Assembly (NCBI GenBank): GCA_031553755.1
Contig: JAVBKZ010000030.1
Span: forward strand, 1 to 42,080
Direction: 5' to 3'
Length of the DNA: 42,080 bases
DNA from: JAIRVZ01 sp031553755
Lineage (GTDB): Bacteria; Bacteroidota; Bacteroidia; Bacteroidales; Azobacteroidaceae
A model generated the notes under the pieces. The model ran no database searches. It was not told the DNA's origin and saw only the letters and a list, made by a program, of their open reading frames with translations. A program made the position numbers and the translations under genes. Positions 18,478 through 26,069 of the stretch are shown in pieces (the first letter of the stretch is position 1; each line of letters begins with the position of its first letter).

Positions 18478-21336
18478 ATGTCTCTATTAAAAAATAAGAA
18501 TATAACAAAAATATTACCACTCCTGACAATTATTACATTGCTGTTATTCAATGTAAACCACACGTTTGCACAATGGGAAATCAGATTGGATGACAGAGAT
18601 AATTACGCTAAATCGGCATCCGACAGTTATGATAGGGGAGAATGGGAAGAAGGTAAAAAAACCGTTGATAAAGGATTGGAAAAATATCCGAAAGATTCCG
18701 ATCTTAGAATGCTTCTCGGGAAGTATTACCATCAAAAAAAGAATTACGATAAAGCTCGTTATGAGTTGATAAAATCTTTGGAATACAACAAACACAATGT
18801 AAACGCTAAGCAAATATTAGTAAACGTAGAAGTTGAATCCGGAAGATATTCAAGCGCGATATGTTATGTAAATGAATTGTTGGAAGTCAATCCCTATTGG
18901 AAAGGATTATGGCGAAAAAAAATAGAAATTTACCGTTTGCAAGGAAACAATGTGGAAGCAAACCGGTTGTTGAAACGAATCAGCCAGATTTATCCCGAAG
19001 ATAGTCAATTGAAATCAGACTACATATATTATACCGAACTAGAAATCAGTTCCAGGAAAAGCGAAGGAAAATTGGGAGAAGCTATCGAAATGGCAGCCGG
19101 ATTAGCAGAAGAAAATCCCCGTAATGAAGATTTACATCTCGATTTGATAAACGCTTGCCTTAAATCAGGAGACTACGAAAGAGCTTTGGTATATACCGAA
19201 AAAGCGTTATACAACTTGCCAAACAGCACAAAGTTAATTGATAAAAAAACCGACATTCTCAGTTATCTCAACAGATATGATGAAGCCCTCGATTTCATAC
19301 AACTAAAAATGAAAGACGGAGGAAATACCGGTCACTTACAACAACGATACAGCTATTTTTTGGAAGAAGCGGCGCGTCACCGGAAAAAATCCGATCCTTA
19401 TGCTTTATACCTTCAAATTTATGAAAAAGACCCTAAAAACGATGAGGCCCTTAATTATATCGTTAGTACCGCGATATCCAGAGGATTATATGATGACGCT
19501 TTGATCGCTATAAAACAAGCCAAATCGGCAAGAGGAGAAACCAAAGCGCTATTGGTAAAAGAACAATTTGTCTACAAAAGTATGGGTGATTTGGCTAAAG
19601 CAGACCAAATAACCAATCGTTTGTATCAACTTTATCCCGAAGATACTGATATTAAAGAAGAATATTTGTATTACCGATTCAGACAGGCTAAAACCTGCAT
19701 GGAAGAAGAACGTTACGATAGGGCCATTGCTCATTGGGAATATGTCGCGGAAAATTCGATGGAAGACGAAGAAATGAAAAAAACAGCCCTCATGTCTTCT
19801 TTCAATTGTTATAATTCGTTGGGAAAAACTCATGAAGCAATCGTTGCTTTAGATAAATTAAGTCAGGAATATCCGACAGAGTGGGAGTGGCTTGCTAAAA
19901 AAGCCGTTATCATGGGAAAACAAAAAAGATATATTGACGCTCTTGGACAATATGAAATGGCTTTGAGGCTTGTCCCTCCAACCGAATACAACAGAGTTTT
20001 GGATGGTTATGATGAATTGGCTACCGAATATACAAAAATATTGATTCAGGATTATAACCTGAAAGACGCTTTACAATTAACCGAACATTGGTTAGAAGTA
20101 AATCCCGAGAGTGAATTGGCACTTTCTTACGCTATAAATATTTCGTCTCAAATGAACGATCACGAACGTGTAATGAAATATGCCAATTGGAATTCCGAAA
20201 ACAAAGAAGAAAGGAGCCTGTTTTTAGATATTAAATTAGCTCAGGCCTATAATCATTCGAAAGAATATGAAATGGCATACGATATGTTACATCCTCAGGT
20301 GATAAAAAATCCATATCACAAAGACTTGATAAATACATTTTCACAAACCAGTGAAGATTACGCGAAAGAACTAATGCAAAAAACCGAATATGACAAAACC
20401 ATAACCGTATTGGATACAGCTCTTCATTATGACCCGAATAATAAATCGCTTAAATATTTCAAAGGACTTTATTACGAGAAAATTCATAATTTTGATTCGG
20501 CGTATTATTATCAAATGTTTTATCAGCCGTCTCCAATGGAAATGGAAGAATTTTCAGATCACATGATCTTCCTGAAAAATAAAACATATAAAAATCAAGT
20601 TGGATTTTTACATTTAAGAAGCCGATATGCCGAATCAGATGCTATAACAACCGTATCTTCGGTAGAATATATCCGTTCTGAACTGTACAATACTTATACG
20701 GGCCGGATGAATTATGCCGGACGTCCTGAAGGTACGGGTTTACAAGCTGAATTTGAATGGGGACATACATGGCATAAACTTGATAATATCAAAACTAGGT
20801 TGGGAGGTGGATATGGAACCCGGTTTTTCCCTTATTTCACACTCGGCGGCGCTGTTTCTAAAATGTTTAAACACGAATGGGAAGGAGAAGTCGGACTTAG
20901 TTACAGAAGAACATATAACGATCAAAATTTGTTAAATTTAACGCTGGGAGTTTCAAAAGAAATTGACCCATGGTGGTTGAACGCGAAATTTAATTCATTG
21001 ATATTAGATGGTAAATGGTATTATAGCGTAGCTACGCAAGCCAGATATTATCTGTATGACCCGAAAAATTATATTTCCGCTACCGCGAGTTGTGGTTCTG
21101 CTCCGGATATAGACATTATCGAAAACGATTTGTATAATGCGTATTCAGTAACAAATTCAATGGTTGGATTAGGCTATTCCCGTTTATTGAGTAAAAGGGT
21201 TACTGCCGGAATTTTCGGCACATGGCACACTTATCCGTGGTATGCGATTAAATATACAGAAGAAGGAGACGCTTATTATTCAAAATATTATCGAAATTTA
21301 TATAATTTATATCTTCAAGTACATGTCAGTTTCTAA
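18478..21336 (+). CDS. TPR protein with C-terminal YaiO-type outer-membrane barrel
   Basis: A 952-residue envelope protein with a signal peptide ending near TFAQ (about residue 32). A long tetratricopeptide array follows (about 35-690; for example AARHRKKSDPYALYLQIYEK and YIDALGQYEMALRLVPP). A beta-barrel region fills about 700-952. The protein ends in phenylalanine (LQVHVSF), as outer-membrane barrels do. The order TPR scaffold then barrel is that of PgaA, the PNAG export porin, though the barrel resembles YaiO. It sits 47 bases after the glycosyltransferase. I infer that it guides and exports the polymer across the periplasm and outer membrane. Confidence 0.85.
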   Translation: MSLLKNKNITKILPLLTIITLLLFNVNHTFAQWEIRLDDRDNYAKSASDSYDRGEWEEGKKTVDKGLEKYPKDSDLRMLLGKYYHQKKNYDKARYELIKSLEYNKHNVNAKQILVNVEVESGRYSSAICYVNELLEVNPYWKGLWRKKIEIYRLQGNNVEANRLLKRISQIYPEDSQLKSDYIYYTELEISSRKSEGKLGEAIEMAAGLAEENPRNEDLHLDLINACLKSGDYERALVYTEKALYNLPNSTKLIDKKTDILSYLNRYDEALDFIQLKMKDGGNTGHLQQRYSYFLEEAARHRKKSDPYALYLQIYEKDPKNDEALNYIVSTAISRGLYDDALIAIKQAKSARGETKALLVKEQFVYKSMGDLAKADQITNRLYQLYPEDTDIKEEYLYYRFRQAKTCMEEERYDRAIAHWEYVAENSMEDEEMKKTALMSSFNCYNSLGKTHEAIVALDKLSQEYPTEWEWLAKKAVIMGKQKRYIDALGQYEMALRLVPPTEYNRVLDGYDELATEYTKILIQDYNLKDALQLTEHWLEVNPESELALSYAINISSQMNDHERVMKYANWNSENKEERSLFLDIKLAQAYNHSKEYEMAYDMLHPQVIKNPYHKDLINTFSQTSEDYAKELMQKTEYDKTITVLDTALHYDPNNKSLKYFKGLYYEKIHNFDSAYYYQMFYQPSPMEMEEFSDHMIFLKNKTYKNQVGFLHLRSRYAESDAITTVSSVEYIRSELYNTYTGRMNYAGRPEGTGLQAEFEWGHTWHKLDNIKTRLGGGYGTRFFPYFTLGGAVSKMFKHEWEGEVGLSYRRTYNDQNLLNLTLGVSKEIDPWWLNAKFNSLILDGKWYYSVATQARYYLYDPKNYISATASCGSAPDIDIIENDLYNAYSVTNSMVGLGYSRLLSKRVTAGIFGTWHTYPWYAIKYTEEGDAYYSKYYRNLYNLYLQVHVSF

Positions 21337-23428
21337 ACGGTTTCTTAAAATATTTTTATTTTTTTTCTTGGCATTATCTATGAATTCTTCCTGTGATACC
21401 ACTTCTCCATGGGGATATAGTATTTTTTATGGAGATGGTTCTGTAAGCGAAAAATGGGGAGAATATCTATTTAAACACTTATCTAAGAGATCGAAAAAAG
21501 GAGAACGAATTGTTCTTCTTGCCGAAGAAAAACCTCAATACAGAAAAATAAAAGTAGAAGTCAATAAAAAACTCGGATATGATTATTGCATCGAACAAAG
21601 CGATGAACAACTTATATTAAAGGCCAAAAGCGAATCTACGATGCTGTGGCTCATTTATCAATTGATTAGTGATTTATCTGCAACAGACGATCGCATTGTC
21701 GCCAATGATTTACCTCCCGCTATTATCGAATTTAAACCTGTTTGCGCGAATTTTGATTTTGTTTACAGGGAACCTCATTTCCATCCGAATTTAGATATTG
21801 AATATGCTCCGATTATCGGAACGAATGAAATAGAAAAAGATTGGGGAATTTGGGGACACAATTTAGGAAGCGTTTTGCAAAAAGGTAGCGGTAATTACAT
21901 TTACGCAAGGCAAAACGGAAATGTCGATATTAACCAATTCTGCTTTTCAAGTGAAGAATTATATCGTCAATTAGAAGAACATATTCATGATAATTTTGAA
22001 GAAAAAGGGAATACTACCCATCGGTTCATGATAATGCCTAACGATAATACCATCGCTTGTGATTGTGAGTTGTGTAAAGATCGTGGTAATACGCCTGGAA
22101 ACGCGACTCCGGCTGTATCTTTCCTGATTAAACGCTTAGCTCAACGTTTTCCAAACCAAATATTCTTTACTTCCGCATACTTAACAACCAAATATCCGCC
22201 AAAAGACAGATGGCCGGATAATACTGGTATTATGATAAGTACCATCGATTTACCTAAGGGCGTAGCATTGGAAAATCAGAAAGAAATTGACCCATTTTTA
22301 ACAACACTTGCAAATTGGAGAAAAGCTACTCAAAATATTTATATTTGGGATTACGCCTCTAATTTTGATGATTACCTTACTCCGATTCCTGTTTTATACG
22401 GATTGAAAAAACAATTGGCATTTTACAAAGAACATGGAGTAAAAGGTGTGTTTCTGAATGCCAGCGGATATGATTATACTCCTTTTGAAGACATGAAAAC
22501 TTATGTTGCCGCCGCATTGATGATGGATTGTACTCTCTCTGTCGATGATTTATGTACAAAATATTTCAAACGTTTCTATCCTAAAGCGGGAGATGTGTTG
22601 TCTTCTTATTATCTTTCTTTAGAGAAAAAATTAGAAAAAACCAACCGTCCGTATAATATGTACGGAGGATTTAAAGAAGCGATGAAAAATTATTTGGATC
22701 CTGCCGATTTCGTTTCTTTTTTCAATTCAATAAAATCAATTATACCAACTGCCGGAGAAGATGAAAAGGAAAAATTGGAGAAAATGTATGCCGCGTTATG
22801 TTATACTCGATTACAAGTTGCTTATTATTTAAGAAACGGAGATTATGGGTACGTCAAAATCAATGACAAAGAATTGACATTGAATCCGGAAATAAAACCT
22901 GTTTTAGAAAAACTTTCTCAATATAAAGATTTCGGATTGAAAGGCTACAAAGAGGCTGGAGGAGAAATAGGTATATATTTGAATAACTGGAATAGAATTT
23001 TAGGTAAATTACCTTTCAAAAATTTATTATTGGACGAACCTATCAAATTACTGTCAAAACCAGATGAAGGATATCGGCAAATAGATGTGCTTGATAATGG
23101 CGTTTTAGGTTTCTTCAAAGAATATCACCAAGGTTGGATCCTTTCCAGTGACGATGATTTGGAAGTGCAATTCAGCGCTCAGAATCTGAAACAGGCAAAA
23201 AAAATTGTGATGACTTTTTTGATAAATGAAAGGCATCGCATCAATATACCAAGTAAAATAGAAATTTATAAGAACGGTTCTATTTATAAAGACTTAAAAT
23301 ACAAAGAAGAAGATTCGGAAATTGCTGTTTATGAAACAGATGTGGATTTTTCAAATGCAGAGTCAATTAAAATAAGGGCATATAGGAATAGAAATTCAAT
23401 CGCGTGCGATGAAATTCAGATATACTAA
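21323..23428 (+). CDS. DUF4838 lipoprotein, predicted glycoside hydrolase
   Basis: I choose the ATG at 21323 (701 residues) over an upstream ATG at 21242. It gives a clean lipoprotein signal (MSVSKRFLKIFLFFFLALSM, lipid Cys at residue 23) and only 14 bases of overlap with the barrel gene. DUF4838 proteins have a TIM-barrel region related to glycosidases of the GH20/GH67 kind. The Cys-rich stretch IACDCELCKDRGNTPG (about residues 243-258) is typical of the family. A C-terminal beta-sandwich, about 600-701, may bind carbohydrate. By analogy with PgaB or BcsZ it may trim or modify the exported polymer. No activity is proven for it. Confidence 0.78.
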   Translation: MSVSKRFLKIFLFFFLALSMNSSCDTTSPWGYSIFYGDGSVSEKWGEYLFKHLSKRSKKGERIVLLAEEKPQYRKIKVEVNKKLGYDYCIEQSDEQLILKAKSESTMLWLIYQLISDLSATDDRIVANDLPPAIIEFKPVCANFDFVYREPHFHPNLDIEYAPIIGTNEIEKDWGIWGHNLGSVLQKGSGNYIYARQNGNVDINQFCFSSEELYRQLEEHIHDNFEEKGNTTHRFMIMPNDNTIACDCELCKDRGNTPGNATPAVSFLIKRLAQRFPNQIFFTSAYLTTKYPPKDRWPDNTGIMISTIDLPKGVALENQKEIDPFLTTLANWRKATQNIYIWDYASNFDDYLTPIPVLYGLKKQLAFYKEHGVKGVFLNASGYDYTPFEDMKTYVAAALMMDCTLSVDDLCTKYFKRFYPKAGDVLSSYYLSLEKKLEKTNRPYNMYGGFKEAMKNYLDPADFVSFFNSIKSIIPTAGEDEKEKLEKMYAALCYTRLQVAYYLRNGDYGYVKINDKELTLNPEIKPVLEKLSQYKDFGLKGYKEAGGEIGIYLNNWNRILGKLPFKNLLLDEPIKLLSKPDEGYRQIDVLDNGVLGFFKEYHQGWILSSDDDLEVQFSAQNLKQAKKIVMTFLINERHRINIPSKIEIYKNGSIYKDLKYKEEDSEIAVYETDVDFSNAESIKIRAYRNRNSIACDEIQIY

Positions 23429-23441
23429 ATAATGATCAATA

Positions 23442-23957
23442 ATGAGAAGCATTGTTTATAATTTTTCGGCGGTAATTGCATTCATTTTAATTCTATCGGC
23501 TTGTCGCTTTGAGGATAAAAAAACTACATTGGAAATTGTAGACCCCGAAAGACATTATTATCCTATCATACAAGGACAAATATTGGATATTCAATATAAA
23601 ATAAAAAACACGGGAGCTCACCCTTTATTTATTTCCGATATCCTGACGTCTTGTGGTTGTATTGTAGTTGAAAAATCATCATTTAAAGCGTTACCTGCCG
23701 GAGGTGAAGGATTTATTATGATGAAATACGACAGTAATAAAAATATTGGAGTAGTTAAACATTACATAACCATTTACGCTAATCTTGAGCGCATGGAAAA
23801 AGTTGAAGTAACATTCGATGTCCATGTTGTTCCTGACGCGTTATATACCAAAGATTACGAAGAATTACATAAGGAATACAAAGAAAAACATGGAAATGAA
23901 AAAACCATGGTTGAGGGAGAAGAAAATAATTTAGGATATTACGTTGGAGAACCCTAA
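23442..23957 (+). CDS. DUF1573 lipoprotein
   Basis: A 171-residue lipoprotein with lipobox LSAC (Cys21) and one Ig-like DUF1573 domain. The hallmarks are IKNTGAHPLFISDILTSCGC and the following LPAGGEGFIMMKYDSNKNIGVVKHYITIYANL. The family is abundant in Bacteroidota envelopes and its role is unknown. It starts 13 bases after the DUF4838 gene, so it is probably the last gene of the polysaccharide-like operon. The last 30 residues are charged and probably disordered. It converges on pdxB with a four-base overlap of the 3' ends. Confidence 0.85.
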   Translation: MRSIVYNFSAVIAFILILSACRFEDKKTTLEIVDPERHYYPIIQGQILDIQYKIKNTGAHPLFISDILTSCGCIVVEKSSFKALPAGGEGFIMMKYDSNKNIGVVKHYITIYANLERMEKVEVTFDVHVVPDALYTKDYEELHKEYKEKHGNEKTMVEGEENNLGYYVGEP

Positions 23958-25066
23958 ATAACACGAAATCCTAAATTTTCAAGGATAATCCGTTCATTTT
24001 CGTCCGCGTTTATAACTGTATAAGCGTGAAATTCCCGCGGATTGTCGTAATGTGTCCTCAAATATTCAAACATACCGGGAGAATTTCTCAACCTTTCGTC
24101 TTCATACAAAGGAGAAAAAGTAGTTAAAATCGCATTATCTATTTTGTTTCCGGGAAAAATATTCAAATCGATAACCGGATTAAAAGGCTGTTTTGGCTGT
24201 GTCTGTGAGTTTAAGTTTTCAATATTGACGTTAAATTCTTTCGAAATCGCCTCTAAACACATGCGCGTTCCATTAGCCTTGCCATCCGCCGAAAATCCGG
24301 CAAGATGAGGAGTCGCGATAATAGTTTCATTCAATAATTCAAGGGAAATATCCGGTTCGTTTTCCCAACAATCAATTATCATACCTTCTATCATACCTTC
24401 TTTTTTCGCGCGTAACAAATCTTGAGTATTGATTACCGCGCCTCGCGCGACATTGATAATATAAGGCTTTTTTTTCAGAGACCTAAAAAATGATTCATTA
24501 GCTAAATGGAATGTCGGATATTTTCCATTTTTTTCAAGCGGTACATGAAACGAGATAACATCACATTTCCCGGCGATTGTTTTCAAATTCGTAAAGTCGT
24601 TATTTGCTTCTTTTTCAGCGCGTAGAGGATCGCATTTCAAATAATTTAATCCGTAAGCGCGATAAATATTTTCTACCGCTTTTCCTACATTTCCTACTCC
24701 TACTATTCCGAAAAGTAATTCTTTTAAATTAATCGACTTTCTACGAGACAACTCAATGAGAGAAGCTAACATGTATTGCGCGACCGAAACAGCATTGCAT
24801 CCCGGACAATTCATCCATTTAATTCCGGATTCCTTACAATAATCAATGTCAATGTGATCAAATCCTATCGTAGTGCTTGCGATAAACTTAACGTTGGTTC
24901 CTTGCAATAATTCCTTTGTACATTTATTCGGGGTACGTACCATCAAAATATCCGCGTCTTTTATTTGTTCGCGAAAAAAATCCGGTACGGAAAGATATCT
25001 TACTTCCGCGAATTTTTCAGGGATTCCTTTTAGGAAAGGAATACTATCATCGGCAACAATTTTCAT
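23954..25066 (-). CDS. pdxB: Erythronate-4-phosphate dehydrogenase PdxB
   Basis: PdxB oxidises 4-phosphoerythronate in the DXP-dependent pathway to pyridoxal 5'-phosphate (vitamin B6). The 370 residues show the D-2-hydroxyacid dehydrogenase fold. NAD-binding motif: GIVGVGNVGKAVE (about residues 119-131). Catalytic Arg: INVARGAVIN. Catalytic Glu: DCWENEPDIS. Catalytic His: IATPHLAGFSADGKANGT. The KGIPEKFAEVRYL start and the C-terminal dimer domain favour PdxB over other family members. Its start overlaps the stop of the ABC ATPase gene by four bases, so the two are co-transcribed. Confidence 0.94.
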   Translation of the reverse strand: MKIVADDSIPFLKGIPEKFAEVRYLSVPDFFREQIKDADILMVRTPNKCTKELLQGTNVKFIASTTIGFDHIDIDYCKESGIKWMNCPGCNAVSVAQYMLASLIELSRRKSINLKELLFGIVGVGNVGKAVENIYRAYGLNYLKCDPLRAEKEANNDFTNLKTIAGKCDVISFHVPLEKNGKYPTFHLANESFFRSLKKKPYIINVARGAVINTQDLLRAKKEGMIEGMIIDCWENEPDISLELLNETIIATPHLAGFSADGKANGTRMCLEAISKEFNVNIENLNSQTQPKQPFNPVIDLNIFPGNKIDNAILTTFSPLYEDERLRNSPGMFEYLRTHYDNPREFHAYTVINADENERIILENLGFRVI

Positions 25067-25758
25067 TCTTTCGTCAATGTTTTGAATAAAGTATCTAAAT
25101 TGTCTGTTTCATGCGTAGGCATATCTGCGACAATATTTCCTTTATGAATAATAATTACGCGAGAGCAAATTGACTCGACTTCAGATAAAGTATGAGATGA
25201 AAAAAGTATTACCTTTTTCTTACCTAATTCCAAGAGAAGACCCTTTATTTCTTCGGTTTGATTGGGATCTAATCCGGATGTAGGTTCGTCTAAAATAAGT
25301 AAATCCGGATTATGTATGATTGCCTGGGCCAATCCGACCCTTTGTCTATACCCTTTTGACAATTGATTTATCGTTTTGCGCGCCTCTTTTTGTAATCCGG
25401 TCAATTCTATAACTTCTTTTATCCTTTCCTTTACGGTTCTTTTTTTTATGTATATTTTAGCGACATACTCCAAATATTCAGCGACATACATTTCTTCATA
25501 AAGCGGATTGTTTTCAGGTAAATATCCAATTTTAGACTTGGCTTCCAAATCATCTTCCGACATGTTAAATCCTTCAATCAAAACACATCCTGCGTCAGGA
25601 ACAAGACAACCCGCGATGATTTTCATCGTAGTTGATTTTCCAGCGCCATTAGGCCCAAGTAATCCGATAATTTCACCTTTCGAAACATCAAAAGAAATAT
25701 TATTCAACACTTGCTGATTTCCATATTTTTTTGACAAATTACTGACTTGTAAAAACAT
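25063..25758 (-). CDS. ABC transporter ATP-binding protein, short GldA-like form
   Basis: A complete nucleotide-binding domain of 231 residues. Walker A is GPNGAGKS (35-42), the signature is LSKGYRQR (133-140), Walker B is LLILDEPTSG (153-162), and the H-loop is SSHTLSE. It resembles the GldA/NatA class. Those proteins usually run to about 300 residues, with an extra C-terminal part after the H-loop. Here only about 30 residues remain, ending in LDTLFKTLTKE, as if the linker were lost but the last helix kept. No permease gene is next to it; pdxB follows with a four-base overlap. Substrate unknown. Confidence 0.88.
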   Translation of the reverse strand: MFLQVSNLSKKYGNQQVLNNISFDVSKGEIIGLLGPNGAGKSTTMKIIAGCLVPDAGCVLIEGFNMSEDDLEAKSKIGYLPENNPLYEEMYVAEYLEYVAKIYIKKRTVKERIKEVIELTGLQKEARKTINQLSKGYRQRVGLAQAIIHNPDLLILDEPTSGLDPNQTEEIKGLLLELGKKKVILFSSHTLSEVESICSRVIIIHKGNIVADMPTHETDNLDTLFKTLTKE

Positions 25759-25800
25759 AAAAATTAATCTGATTGAAACTTGAAGAACAAAATTAGATAA

Positions 25801-25836
25801 AAAAAGAGTTGTAAGTTTTAATTTACAACTCTTTTT
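25801..25836 (-). terminator. Intrinsic terminator after tRNA-Leu
   Basis: A perfect 14-base stem (25801-25814 with 25823-25836) has an 8-base loop and A/T-rich flanks on both sides. On the minus strand it follows the tRNA end by five bases and gives a U-run. It therefore separates the tRNA from the ABC-pdxB operon. Confidence 0.9.
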
Positions 25837-25841
25837 ACCTG

Positions 25842-25925
25842 TACCCAGACCCGGGGTCGAACCGGGATGGAAGTGAATCCACTGGTGTTTGAGACCAGCG
25901 CGTCTACCGATTCCGCCATCTGGGC
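25842..25925 (-). tRNA. tRNA-Leu (anticodon CAA)
   Basis: The minus strand folds into a complete class II tRNA of 84 bases. The acceptor is GCCCAGA with TCTGGGT (G1-U72 wobble). The D arm starts GGCGGAATCGGTAGACGC. The anticodon stem CTGGT/ACCAG holds loop CTCAAAC, which gives anticodon CAA (codon UUG). The long variable arm is TGGA/TCCA, and the T arm is CCCGG TTCGACC CCGGG. The discriminator is A. No CCA is encoded. Confidence 0.96.
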
Positions 25926-25947
25926 AGGCGTCTCATAAAGACGGGTG

Positions 25948-25978
25948 CAAAGTTACTACTATTTTTCGTATCTCCAAA
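25948..25978 (-). promoter_or_regulatory. tRNA-Leu promoter, full consensus
   Basis: On the minus strand TTTG (25978-25975), then exactly 19 bases, then TAACTTTG (25955-25948) match the Bacteroidota -33/-7 consensus fully. The predicted start is about 15 bases ahead of the mature tRNA. This is the clearest promoter in the window and a useful yardstick for the others. Confidence 0.9.
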
Positions 25979-26018
25979 ATTATGCCCGTGTTTTTAATAA
26001 ATCATATAATTTATTTCG

Positions 26019-26026
26019 TACTTTTG
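26019..26026 (+). promoter_or_regulatory. Promoter of the hexosaminidase-aroB pair
   Basis: TACTTTTG fits TAnnTTTG and lies 44 bases ahead of the hexosaminidase start. A good -33 TTTG is not present at the usual distance. Confidence 0.6.
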
Positions 26027-26069
26027 AACCTTATAATTTACAATTCTGCCATCTCAACATGTTTTTGAT

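Noticed and set aside
21242..21322. Upstream ATG extending the DUF4838 protein by 27 residues
   Set aside because: The extension lies inside the barrel gene, and would bury the lipoprotein signal peptide.
25842..25925. tRNA-Leu as an attachment site for a mobile island
   Set aside because: The hexosaminidase-aroB pair lies on the 5' side of the tRNA, no integrase is present, and I saw no repeat of the tRNA 3' end.
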